Positions 25,001-32,082 of a DNA stretch of 64,000 nucleotides are shown here, one piece after another (position 1 is the first letter of the stretch; every line of letters begins with the position of its first letter). Both the position numbers and the translations under genes were made by a program. This DNA is from JASGTU01 sp963821815 (GTDB lineage Bacteria; Chloroflexota; Anaerolineae; Caldilineales; Caldilineaceae), in assembly GCA_963821815.1 (NCBI GenBank), contig CAWGFG010000006.1, forward strand, positions 1,426,001-1,490,000, in the 5' to 3' direction. Under the pieces are notes generated by a model that searched no databases, had not been told where the DNA came from, and saw nothing but the letters and a program-made list of their open reading frames with translations.

Positions 25001-25550
25001 CGACCTTGCTGACCTCATGTGAGGTGCGGAAGCCGTCGAATATGTGGAGGAAAGGAACGCGAGCCTCCAGCGTGGCTGCCTGGGCGATCAGGCCCAAGTC
25101 CATTACTTCTTGCACAGAATTGGAGAAGAGCATTCCCCAACCTGTTGCGCGAGCCGCCATGACATCGCTATGGTCGCCAAAAATAGACAGCGCATGCGTT
25201 GCTACAGAGCGGGCTGCGATGTGAAAAACCGTGCTGGTCAATTCACCCGCAATCTTGAACAGATTCGGCACCATTAGCAGAAGGCCCTGGCTGGCCGTGA
25301 ATGTTGTGGTCAGCGAGCCAGCCTGCAGAGCACCGTGGACAGCGCCTGCTGCGCCACCCTCTGATTGCATTTCGACTACGTCAGGCGTTGTACCCCAGAT
25401 ATTTTTCTGACCATTTACGCCCCAGTAGTCTGCAAGTTCTCCCATTGGCGATGACGGCGTGATCGGGTAAATGGCGACCACTTCATTTGTTTTGAAGGCG
25501 GTATATGCCGCCGCCTCATTACCGTCAATCGTCACAATTTCACGAGCCAT
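22002..25550 (-). CDS. nifJ: Pyruvate:ferredoxin (flavodoxin) oxidoreductase
   Basis: Single-chain PFOR of 1182 residues that oxidises pyruvate with CoA to acetyl-CoA and CO2, reducing ferredoxin or flavodoxin. Domains in order: pyrimidine-binding domain with AIYPITPSSPMGELAD; the transketolase C-terminal-like and gamma domains; two 4Fe-4S motifs CIQCGKCVMVCP (about 697) and CTGCTLCVEICP (about 753); and a TPP domain with CAGCGETPYVKL (about 829), ATGCSSIYGG and GGDGWAYDIGYGGLDH. AGGAGA precedes ATG 25550. This is an oxygen-sensitive, anaerobic-type enzyme, so the organism can probably live without oxygen. Flanking CBS proteins may sense energy state. Confidence 0.97.
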   Translation of the reverse strand: MAREIVTIDGNEAAAYTAFKTNEVVAIYPITPSSPMGELADYWGVNGQKNIWGTTPDVVEMQSEGGAAGAVHGALQAGSLTTTFTASQGLLLMVPNLFKIAGELTSTVFHIAARSVATHALSIFGDHSDVMAARATGWGMLFSNSVQEVMDLGLIAQAATLEARVPFLHIFDGFRTSHEVSKVERLSDEDVRAMINDDLVREHRARGMTPDAPVLRGTAQNPDVFFQSREAANKYYQAAPDIVQKVMDRFAEVVGREYHLFDYVGAEDAERVIILMGSGAECAHETVEYLVGQGEKVGVVKVRLYRPFSRKHLLEALPKTVKKIGVLDRTKEPGSMGEPLYIDVITALAEAAALGESDFESMPRVVGGRYGLSSKEFTPAMIKGVFDELSKDSPKNNFSVGIIDDVTHLSIDFDPEFDIEPDDVVRAVFWGLGSDGTVGANKNSIKIIGEGTDNYAQGHFVYDSKKAGAVTVSHLRFGPNPIRSTYQISKANFVAVHNFGFFKKYDVLSVAVDGATLLINAPYPADEVWDQLPRVVQEQIIDKNLKVYTIDAYAVAGELGLGPRINTIMQTCFFSISGVLPEDEAIVMIKNAIQKTYGKRGEKVVRMNFAAVDAAVSHMHQIEVPAQATSTIEMPPTVSDKAPEFVKNVTATIMAGNGDLLPVSAMPVDGTFPTATTQWEKRGITLDIPVWEEDICIQCGKCVMVCPHAVIRTKLIDESELAGAPEGFKTAASKWREFPDKKYSLIISGEDCTGCTLCVEICPAKDKSNVGRKAINMENFLPIREQNDKEWDFFQTLPDQAKADTLSFSNVKNIQLLKPLFEFSGACAGCGETPYVKLMSQLFGDRALIANATGCSSIYGGNLPTTPYTVNNEGRGPTWSNSLFEDNAEFGMGMRLTLDRQYKYARELVERLRETIGDDLANKLIDTDQTTDHGIEEQRDNVQSLKTILEGNEDPAAKDLYSLADKLVRKSVWILGGDGWAYDIGYGGLDHVLASGRNVNVLVMDTEVYSNTGGQASKATPLAAVAKFAAGGKSLPRKDLGAMAMTYGNVYVAEVAMGGNDRQVVNAFLEAESYDGPSLIIAYSHCIAHGINMAKGLEQQKLAVEAGYWPLYRFDPRLKEQGKNPFQLDSRAPKIPLSEYAYNENRYRMLTQSAPERAEELMDAAQKAVYDRWQKYEKMASD

Positions 25551-25584
25551 TGGTTTATTCTCCTGATTCTGATTACCAACTCAC

Positions 25585-25617
25585 GAGATTGTGCCTTTCC
25601 GGAAACGGCACAATCTC
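25585..25617 (-). other. Hairpin in the leader of the PFOR gene
   Basis: An 11-bp perfect stem, GAGATTGTGCC (25585-25595) with GGCACAATCTC (25607-25617), encloses an 11-nt loop that is itself mostly self-complementary (TTTCCGGAAA). It lies between the CBS-ACT stop and the PFOR start on the minus strand, with no U tract. It could terminate partially, stabilise the PFOR message or be an RNase site. Confidence 0.5.
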
Positions 25618-25626
25618 TATGAATAT

Positions 25627-26274
25627 TTATACTTCTCGTACATCTACGACGTGGTCGCCCAGAGCTTCGAGCGTTTCCACGAGTTGATCTTCGCTTACGC
25701 CTTGCACTTTCACGACCAAGCTGGCAGCGCCAGTCTCATCGACGCCAAAGGTGCCCACGCTCACAATGTTTCCATCTAACTTGGTAATGGCCGTAGCCAG
25801 TTTTGCCAAAGTACCTTTTCCGGGATCGACCTGCAATTCCAGTCGCAGTCCCGGCTCGTTGCCGCCCATCATCTCGACCAACGCCTTGAAGATGTCGGTC
25901 TCGGTGATGACGCCGATAACGTGATTTTCCCTGTCAACGACAGGCATGCCGCCCACACCACTCTCAATCATACGGGCGGCAGCTGCTTCGATGGCCATGT
26001 CCGACGTTACTGTAATGACTTTCTTGGTCATCAACTCAGAGACTTTAAGTTTCGAAAGCAGGTAGTTCATCTCCCAAACACTGAGAGACGTAGCTGGAGA
26101 TGGTGAAGCATGCAATAGATCACGCTCGGATACGATACCGACCAGTCTGTTTTGACCGTCAACAATTGGAAGCCGTCGATAGCCGTTTTCCCGCATGATG
26201 TGAAGTGCATCCTGAAATTGCATATCCGGCGAAATGGTCGTCGCCGGTGACGTCATTCGCTTTCGGACGAACAT
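25627..26274 (-). CDS. CBS-CBS-ACT domain protein (AcuB-like)
   Basis: About 215 residues: two CBS motifs (FQDALHIMRENGYRRLPIVD and IEAAAARMIESGVGGMPVVD with ITETDIFKALVEM), then a C-terminal ACT domain from about residue 145. The order matches AcuB-type proteins linked to acetoin/acetate metabolism. It probably senses adenine nucleotides and a small metabolite. ATG 26274 is preceded by AAAGGA. It is the first gene of the array leading into pyruvate:ferredoxin oxidoreductase, so a role in pyruvate/acetyl-CoA control is plausible (inference). Confidence 0.85.
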   Translation of the reverse strand: MFVRKRMTSPATTISPDMQFQDALHIMRENGYRRLPIVDGQNRLVGIVSERDLLHASPSPATSLSVWEMNYLLSKLKVSELMTKKVITVTSDMAIEAAAARMIESGVGGMPVVDRENHVIGVITETDIFKALVEMMGGNEPGLRLELQVDPGKGTLAKLATAITKLDGNIVSVGTFGVDETGAASLVVKVQGVSEDQLVETLEALGDHVVDVREV

Positions 26275-26596
26275 GCTCTGTTCCTTTCTTGTGCCGTCGC
26301 TACTCGTCCAAAACCACGCCTAACCAACCAATGCAATAACTATGTAAGCCATACCATTTCGGTACGGTTATGATCATATGCAGTATAGTCGAATTTGCCA
26401 CGCGATGCTTCGCGCCACAGACGAGAATTTCGACTAGCCTTCAGGCGAGTATTTCCCCTAGCCACTTGGCCAGTACTTGAATTTTTATGAGTTTGTCGGT
26501 TTATTGCGGGGTGAGTCTTCCCCGGGAAGCGTTTGGTTGGAGTGACTTTGCTTCCCGGGGATCATGGAACTTACTTCAAAGAGACCGTCCGGTCGT
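26275..26596. other. Intergenic region between the CBS-ACT gene and giant lipoprotein gene
   Basis: A 322-nt gap. It holds the start region of the CBS-ACT gene (minus-strand TATACT at 26387-26382 without a clear -35) and a strong hairpin at 26519-26561 that closes the lipoprotein gene. No open frame here looks like a gene. Confidence 0.5.
26519..26561 (-). terminator. Strong hairpin downstream of giant lipoprotein gene
   Basis: A perfect 12-bp stem, TCCCCGGGAAGC (26519-26530) with GCTTCCCGGGGA (26550-26561), and a 19-nt loop, 35 nt past the stop codon on the minus strand. No T tract follows, so it is a terminator-like or 3'-protecting structure. Confidence 0.5.
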
Positions 26597-29500
26597 TCAT
26601 TCTTGAACCGGCGGCTTTATCTGAATTTCCATCTGTTGCGGTTCGACAGTGACTGTCGGCGTGAGCGTTAACGTCGGCGTATCTATAGGACCAACCGTGG
26701 CCGTTGGAGTTGCTGTCGGCGGTACTAGCGTTGCTGTCGGCGGCACTTGCGTTGCAGTTGGCGGTACTTGCGTTGCAGTTGGTGGTGCTGGCGTTGCCGT
26801 CGGAAGTACTGGTGTTGCCGTCGGCGGTACTGGTGTGGCTGTTGGCGGAACCAGAGTCGCTGTTGGCGGTATGGCTGTTGCCGTCGGCGGAACAGTTGTT
26901 GCCGTCGGCGGAACAGTCGTTGCCGTCGGCGGAACAGTCGTTGCCGTCGGCGGGACCGGCGTCGCGGTTGCGACCTCAACCTGCGCCGGCGGTATTGACG
27001 GCGCTTGAACAGAAGGCGGCTCCGGTGTAGCTGTCGCCGTAGGCTCTACGACTATTACCTCGGTGGGAGTCGTAGTCAGTTCATCGGTAGGTTCCTCTGC
27101 ACCTACGGTTGTAGGCTCCTCCGTCGGTTGCACGATATCCTCTTCCGTAGGTGACTCAGTTGCCGACTCCGTAGGTTCGCTTGCAGGTTCTTCCGTAGCC
27201 TCTACTGTTGGCTCGGTTGTTGGCTCTGCGGAAGGTTCATTTGTCACCTGTTCTGTTGGCGTCTCCGTCGACTCATCAGCCGGTTCTTCTGTCTGCTCGA
27301 CAATAGGCGTGTCGGTCGGCACGGCCGTTACGCCCGGCGTTTCTTCCGGTATCTCAGTAGCATCAGGCGTCTGCTTCGACACTGGCGCCGTAGGCGATCC
27401 CTTCGGAATTTCCGTAGACGTTGCAGTAGGCGTCGCAGTAGCTGTCATGGTCGCAGCCAGCGTCGCCGTTGGCGATTCCGTCGGCGACGTGATAGGCAAC
27501 AATGCGCTGCTAGCGCCGTCGCCGGCATGACGGAAGACGGTACTTGCTTGCACGGAGAAGCTGTCCGTAGCCACTACGATCATTACCGGACCTTGCTCGA
27601 TTTTGTCGCCATTGGGCCAGGCGCCCGGCATGGAGAAACCAGCCGAGTATCGACCCTGTGCGTCTGTTTTGGTTGATGCGTATTGCTGTGCGCCGGATGC
27701 AGAGCTTCCGCTCTGATCAAAGGCTCCCAACATCACACTTAGTTGCGTATTGGGTGGGAACCCGGCGCCTGAAACTGTCACGCCTGTCCCTTGCCCGCCC
27801 GATGACGGATTGACTGAAGCGCTTGGATTAGGCGTCACCGTAGGCGTCGGCTGCACAGTCGTGGTCACAGTAGGTGTTGCCGTGTCAATCGGCGTGGCTG
27901 CAGGCGAGAACGCGATGGTTACACTGTTCTGCATGCTGAAGTCGGCCGTAGATACCGTGACAACTAGACGGTCCTGCGTGATTGGCGTCCCATCCGGCCA
28001 CGCACTTGGCGCATTGAACGACATGCTAAACTCGCCCAGATTGTTGCTTGTGGTGCTGGCATAGACAGCTTCTGCACCAGAGCCGCCCTGCTGCCCATCG
28101 ACAGTTCCCAGATAGAGATTCAGCGGCGTGTCAGATGGATACCCGCTGCCCGACGCCGTGATCGTCGTACCTGGTGCGGCGCTGGACGGTTGCACGGATA
28201 CCTTTGGTTTCGGAACGTCCACGAAATAGTCGAATGCAGCGCTAGTCTGCTGCGTAAATCCGTCCGTGGCAATGTATACCATGATTTTGCCGCTAGCCAC
28301 CTTAGACCCGTCAGGCCAGGTCGACGGCATAGGGAAGGACAACGCGTAATTGCCATTGCCGTCCGTCGTCGTGCTTGCATACGTGGATGGTGAGCTGGCG
28401 GCTGCAACGCCGGCAGCGCTAACCAAGCCTGCGAGATGCGCATTCACCACAGTATTGGGCGAGAAACCACCGCCAGTCACAGTGACCTGCGTACCTGCAC
28501 CACCCGAATTCGGGGTGATGTCTGCATACGGATTTGGTGCGACTGTCGGTCGCGGAGCTCGATATTCGAAAATGGCGCTTGCTTCAGTAGAGTAGTTTGG
28601 CGCTGCCACTAAGATGATCAGCCGTCCCGATTCGATGGGGCTTCCATTCGGCCACGTGGACGGCATGGAGAAACTCGCAGTGAAGTTACCTGATCGATCC
28701 GAAACCGTTGTGGCGTATACTGTGCTATTTGCGGCACTAGCCTGCACATCCGATGCAATCCCGGCTAAGTATAGATTAAGCTGTGTATTGGCTGGAAAGC
28801 CGCCACCGCTAACTGTTACCGTAGTGCCAGCCGAACCTGACGATGGCGACGCATCTGCGAACGGTGCAGGCGTCCCAGTTGGAGTCGGCGTTGGCGTCAC
28901 AGAAGTCGCTGTCGGTGTGGCTGTCGTATAGATTTTATCCCACCAAACATGAATCGCTGCGCCGCCCGTATTCTCGAAATAGTCAACACGTAGATCCGTA
29001 TGGCCGGATACATAGATATCAGCCGTGTACGTGGTATCGAACGAATTGTCGTGCCACTGATTGATGATGCGGTTGCCGTCTACCCAGACGCGCACACCAT
29101 CATCGGAACGGGCGTAGAACCGATATGTGCCGGAGGAGAACTTGTAGTTGCGCGTCCACCGCGCCGAGAAATGATTGTCCGGAATGCGATAGTCAGGTGA
29201 TCCGTTGCCCCAGTTGAAGTCGATAGAGCCGTCATTGCGGACAACCGTCGGGCTGCCGGAGAGATCCTGGTTGCTCCAGTACTCGCCCTTCCAGTCTGGG
29301 AAGTAATCGGGTGTCGGTGAGCTGACGCGCTCCCACCAGAAGCGAGCGACTGCGTAGTCGCGTGCTTCGAAGTAATCGACACGCAGGTTGCGCACGCCTT
29401 CATGGATGTATACTTCAGTTGACGCTGTGCGAACACCGCCTTCTCTCCATTCGTCCAGCACCAATGTACCGTCAACAAAGACTCGCATTCCATCGTCAGT

Positions 29501-30883
29501 TTGAACGTTCAGTCGATAGACGCCCGCTTGGAAATACTGCGCACGCGTCCACTGTACAGAGAAGTCGTCAGCAGGAATACCGGGCGCCGGCGAGCCGGTC
29601 CCCCAGTCGAAGTCGATGCGGTTATCGTTGCGCACGACCGTGGGCGCGCCCGACAATGTCGGATTATTGAAATACGCGCCGCGCCAATCCGGGTAGGCGT
29701 CTTCCGCCGCCCACCATACGGAAATGCTGGCGAGCTGCGTGGCTTCATAGTATTCGACACGAATCGTGTGCGAGCCGCGAGAAAGCGACTTGGCAGCGGA
29801 ATAGGTCAGCCCGGTCGCCGAATGCCACTGATCGATGATCAGGTCGCCATCTACCCAGACGCGCACGCCGTCGTCGCTGCGTGCAAAGAATCGATAGGTA
29901 CCACCCTCGAAGAACAGGGTTCGCAGCCATCGCGCCGAGAAGAAATCGGACCGAATGTTTGGCGCTGGAGACGCCAGCCCCCAGTCGAAGTTGACGGCTA
30001 CGTCATTTCGCACTAGCGCGGGCGCTCCGCTGACAGACATGTTGTTGAAATATTCACCCCGCCAATCCGTGAAGGCAGGCGGACGCGGAGTTGCGGTCGG
30101 TTGCGGCGGCGGCGGCGATGGCACGACAGGCGCCACACCTTCGAAGTCGGTGTAGGCGCGTGCGACCCAGCCTTGCGTTCCGTTGGGAATAATCACCAAG
30201 AGCCACGTGCCATGCTTGTTCTGCCCAAGCACGGTCAACTGGTCACCGTGTTTCACAGTCGTGATTACGGGAAAAACGGTTGACGGACCCGAGCGAACAT
30301 TAAGGCCGCTGCTGACCACGATGGCAAGGTCAGCCGGTCGAGATGGCGTGGCCGTGGCTGTGGCGTTGGGCAGCGGTGTCGGGCTTGATGTCGGCGTCGG
30401 CGTTTCGACTGATTCTTCCACCAGGAAGATAGCAGCCGCCTCTCGATCAGAATCGACAGAACGGCCCACGACAGCCACTTCACCAGGCGCCGACCAGATT
30501 GGGTCCAGCGGATAGATGAAAGTAGACGTAAAGCGCCCGTCCGCGTCCGTCGTGGCGATAGCCACCGTGACCTGCACGGGTTCTTCGTCCGGCACAATGA
30601 CAAGATTTACGTAGACGGTGTGGTCAGGTTCGTAGCCGGCGCCGGAGACAAACACCGACGTGCCGGGCGGGCCTGCGATTGGCGCGATAGCCAAGCTTGG
30701 CGCTGATCCTTCGCCTACAACGATTGGTTCCTGCGCGTCCACTGGCTGAATAACGCAGCCTGAGAGCACGATTGCCGCCATGATAAGCAGCAGCGGAACT
30801 AGGACTCGACCGGAAAAGGGTAACACGCTGACTCTACGCTCGCGTGTTCGTAGAAATTGCGCTGCAAATGAGGAAGATGACAT
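26597..30883 (-). CDS. Giant surface lipoprotein: SH3b, three PA14 domains, IPT-like repeats, Pro/Thr tail
   Basis: 1428 residues. A signal peptide ends in the lipobox LSGC (C43), so it is probably lipid-anchored outside the membrane. Domains in order: an Ig/IPT-like unit (about 62-155); an SH3b domain (about 185-245, GLNVRSGPSTVFPVITTV); three tandem PA14 domains (from about 271, 401 and 530, each starting with a DWRG/DWKG-EY block); and four tandem IPT-like repeats with SSGSAGTTVTVSGGGFPANT patterns (about 690-1110). A long Thr/Pro/Glu-rich tail includes twelve PPTATxx heptads. PA14 modules usually bind carbohydrate, and SH3b modules cell wall or peptides. The ligand is unknown. A polysaccharide-binding or adhesion role is inference. 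Confidence 0.85.
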   Translation of the reverse strand: MSSSSFAAQFLRTRERRVSVLPFSGRVLVPLLLIMAAIVLSGCVIQPVDAQEPIVVGEGSAPSLAIAPIAGPPGTSVFVSGAGYEPDHTVYVNLVIVPDEEPVQVTVAIATTDADGRFTSTFIYPLDPIWSAPGEVAVVGRSVDSDREAAAIFLVEESVETPTPTSSPTPLPNATATATPSRPADLAIVVSSGLNVRSGPSTVFPVITTVKHGDQLTVLGQNKHGTWLLVIIPNGTQGWVARAYTDFEGVAPVVPSPPPPQPTATPRPPAFTDWRGEYFNNMSVSGAPALVRNDVAVNFDWGLASPAPNIRSDFFSARWLRTLFFEGGTYRFFARSDDGVRVWVDGDLIIDQWHSATGLTYSAAKSLSRGSHTIRVEYYEATQLASISVWWAAEDAYPDWRGAYFNNPTLSGAPTVVRNDNRIDFDWGTGSPAPGIPADDFSVQWTRAQYFQAGVYRLNVQTDDGMRVFVDGTLVLDEWREGGVRTASTEVYIHEGVRNLRVDYFEARDYAVARFWWERVSSPTPDYFPDWKGEYWSNQDLSGSPTVVRNDGSIDFNWGNGSPDYRIPDNHFSARWTRNYKFSSGTYRFYARSDDGVRVWVDGNRIINQWHDNSFDTTYTADIYVSGHTDLRVDYFENTGGAAIHVWWDKIYTTATPTATSVTPTPTPTGTPAPFADASPSSGSAGTTVTVSGGGFPANTQLNLYLAGIASDVQASAANSTVYATTVSDRSGNFTASFSMPSTWPNGSPIESGRLIILVAAPNYSTEASAIFEYRAPRPTVAPNPYADITPNSGGAGTQVTVTGGGFSPNTVVNAHLAGLVSAAGVAAASSPSTYASTTTDGNGNYALSFPMPSTWPDGSKVASGKIMVYIATDGFTQQTSAAFDYFVDVPKPKVSVQPSSAAPGTTITASGSGYPSDTPLNLYLGTVDGQQGGSGAEAVYASTTSNNLGEFSMSFNAPSAWPDGTPITQDRLVVTVSTADFSMQNSVTIAFSPAATPIDTATPTVTTTVQPTPTVTPNPSASVNPSSGGQGTGVTVSGAGFPPNTQLSVMLGAFDQSGSSASGAQQYASTKTDAQGRYSAGFSMPGAWPNGDKIEQGPVMIVVATDSFSVQASTVFRHAGDGASSALLPITSPTESPTATLAATMTATATPTATSTEIPKGSPTAPVSKQTPDATEIPEETPGVTAVPTDTPIVEQTEEPADESTETPTEQVTNEPSAEPTTEPTVEATEEPASEPTESATESPTEEDIVQPTEEPTTVGAEEPTDELTTTPTEVIVVEPTATATPEPPSVQAPSIPPAQVEVATATPVPPTATTVPPTATTVPPTATTVPPTATAIPPTATLVPPTATPVPPTATPVLPTATPAPPTATQVPPTATQVPPTATLVPPTATPTATVGPIDTPTLTLTPTVTVEPQQMEIQIKPPVQE
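26702..26953. repeat. Twelve-copy 21-bp tandem repeat (PPTATxx heptads)
   Basis: Twelve tandem 21-nt units encode PPTATTV, PPTATQV, PPTATPV and similar heptads near the C-terminus of the giant lipoprotein. Several neighbouring units are nearly identical at DNA level, so copy number can probably change by slippage or recombination. The encoded stretch would be an extended spacer. Confidence 0.85.
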
Positions 30884-30963
30884 TGAACAATTCTCCGATT
30901 AGTAGAAGAATAAACCGATATAGCGTTAAATAAGAGCTGCGAACCGAAGCTGAATCGGGCGCC

Positions 30964-31016
30964 TGGACAGGAGTGAAGGCTGTCCAATACATCAAGCTTC
31001 GCTCATGTTGCGAAGC
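30964..31016 (-). other. Two-hairpin leader upstream of giant lipoprotein gene
   Basis: In the 253-nt space upstream, the minus strand can fold GCTTCGC/GCGAAGC (30996-31002 with 31010-31016) and TGGACAG/CTGTCCA (30964-30970 with 30980-30986). The two stems are close together and about 80-130 nt before the start codon. A structured 5' leader is likely; it matches no riboswitch class I recognise. Confidence 0.35.
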
Positions 31017-31136
31017 CGGTTGTTTATGCCGCGCGAACAGTATCAGGCGCTGTTGCCGCCTAAATAGTATACGTTGAAAGGCGCATGTAGGGTACTCTCA
31101 GTTTGGCCCAGTTTGCTACTCGAGAGCCACCGAACA

Positions 31137-31511
31137 TCATGCGAAATAGTTGCCTATCCCATTGGAATGATGGCGAAAATCGAGCGCGTTTAGCAGGCTC
31201 AGCAGGATGGAACCGATGAGGGCAGTAAGACAGCCGTGTCGCAGCCCGAAGCCTTTCACGAATGTCGCTGCGATGAGAAAAACGATTCCGTTGAGGACAA
31301 ACGAAAACAAACCGAACGTTATGAACGTGATGGGGAATGCGAAGAAACCTAGTAACGGTCGCAACGTAGCATTGAGCAGACCAAGCACGAGACCGGTGAC
31401 CAGAGATGGCCCGAAGCCTTGCGACTCGATGCCGGTCGGCAGCCTAGAAAGAACATAGAGACTAACAGATGTAACCAACCAGACTATGACGAAGTTGGAC
31501 AGAATCCCCAT
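31137..31511 (-). CDS. Phage-holin-family (PF04020-like) four-helix membrane protein
   Basis: About 124 residues with four hydrophobic helices. The central block LVLGLLNATLRPLLGFFAFPITFITFG is the signature of the family named after mycobacterial phage holins. In bacterial chromosomes these are common membrane proteins of unknown role and do not imply a prophage. AGGAGTAGAG precedes ATG 31511. It lies 112 nt downstream of another small membrane protein on the same strand. Confidence 0.83.
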   Translation of the reverse strand: MGILSNFVIVWLVTSVSLYVLSRLPTGIESQGFGPSLVTGLVLGLLNATLRPLLGFFAFPITFITFGLFSFVLNGIVFLIAATFVKGFGLRHGCLTALIGSILLSLLNALDFRHHSNGIGNYFA

Positions 31512-31623
31512 TCTCTACTCCTATTCAAGTTCAGCGAGAGCGCCATTGTTGTTCATTTCTTGACGCTCAGCTATTCACGTTTCTTTGCACAGCCATCCAG
31601 ATTGCTACGGCATACGTGCGCGC

Positions 31624-31845
31624 TTATGAGATACTGCGCACCATCAACATAACCCCGAAGATGATCAACGGGATGCCAACGATCGCGCCGATTATAGTCA
31701 AACAGAGTGTGATACCGAGGATCATTAAGAGAAAGCCGATGAAGGCTGCAGCCAACCTGCCAACGATGCCAATAATCCACAGGATCAGCTGGCCAAGCCA
31801 TATGAACGGTGCAAAGAGACAGCACCCGCCAGAATTCGACTGCAT
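31624..31845 (-). CDS. Small membrane protein of unknown function
   Basis: A 73-residue protein, almost entirely hydrophobic after MQSNSGGCCLFAP, with two to three membrane segments (LILWIIGIVGRLAAAFIGFL and LCLTIIGAIVGIPLIIFGVML). GGAGG lies 8 nt before ATG 31845, which supports a real gene despite its size. I do not recognise the family. It sits between the PLP enzyme and the phage-holin-family protein on the same strand. Confidence 0.65.
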   Translation of the reverse strand: MQSNSGGCCLFAPFIWLGQLILWIIGIVGRLAAAFIGFLLMILGITLCLTIIGAIVGIPLIIFGVMLMVRSIS

Positions 31846-32000
31846 GATGAAAACCTCCGCCTTGCTATTGCAACAATACCGACCAAGTAAACAGGAACTA
31901 TCTAATCATCATTACGTGTACCAGGGAAAGAAGTTTCAACAAATAGCCGTCTTTTCCTCCTGCGTATGGCTGCCGGTTTAGTAATCAGGGATAAAACAAT

Positions 32001-32045
32001 CGACCGACCGCCACGTATTAACTGAACACGAAGCACGGTCGGTCG
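32001..32045 (-). terminator. Rho-independent terminator after the PLP-enzyme gene
   Basis: A 10-bp GC-rich stem, CGACCGACCG (32001-32010) with CGGTCGGTCG (32036-32045), followed on the minus strand by ATTGTTTTAT. It lies 38 nt beyond the stop of the fold-type-II PLP gene. Confidence 0.7.
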
Positions 32046-32082
32046 TAAGGCTTGGTATCAATTCTGAAGTACTGATTAGGAT

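Noticed and set aside
26702..26953. Regular short repeats that might suggest a CRISPR array
   Set aside because: Units are 21 bp, in tandem without unique spacers, and in frame with the lipoprotein.
26649..27008. Plus-strand open frame with VAVGGT repeats, and two similar frames
   Set aside because: It is the antisense shadow of the PPTATxx repeat in the lipoprotein gene; no ribosome-binding site or independent evidence.
31137..31511. Phage holin as evidence of a prophage
   Set aside because: The family is common as a chromosomal membrane protein; no other phage gene, integrase or attachment site is nearby.
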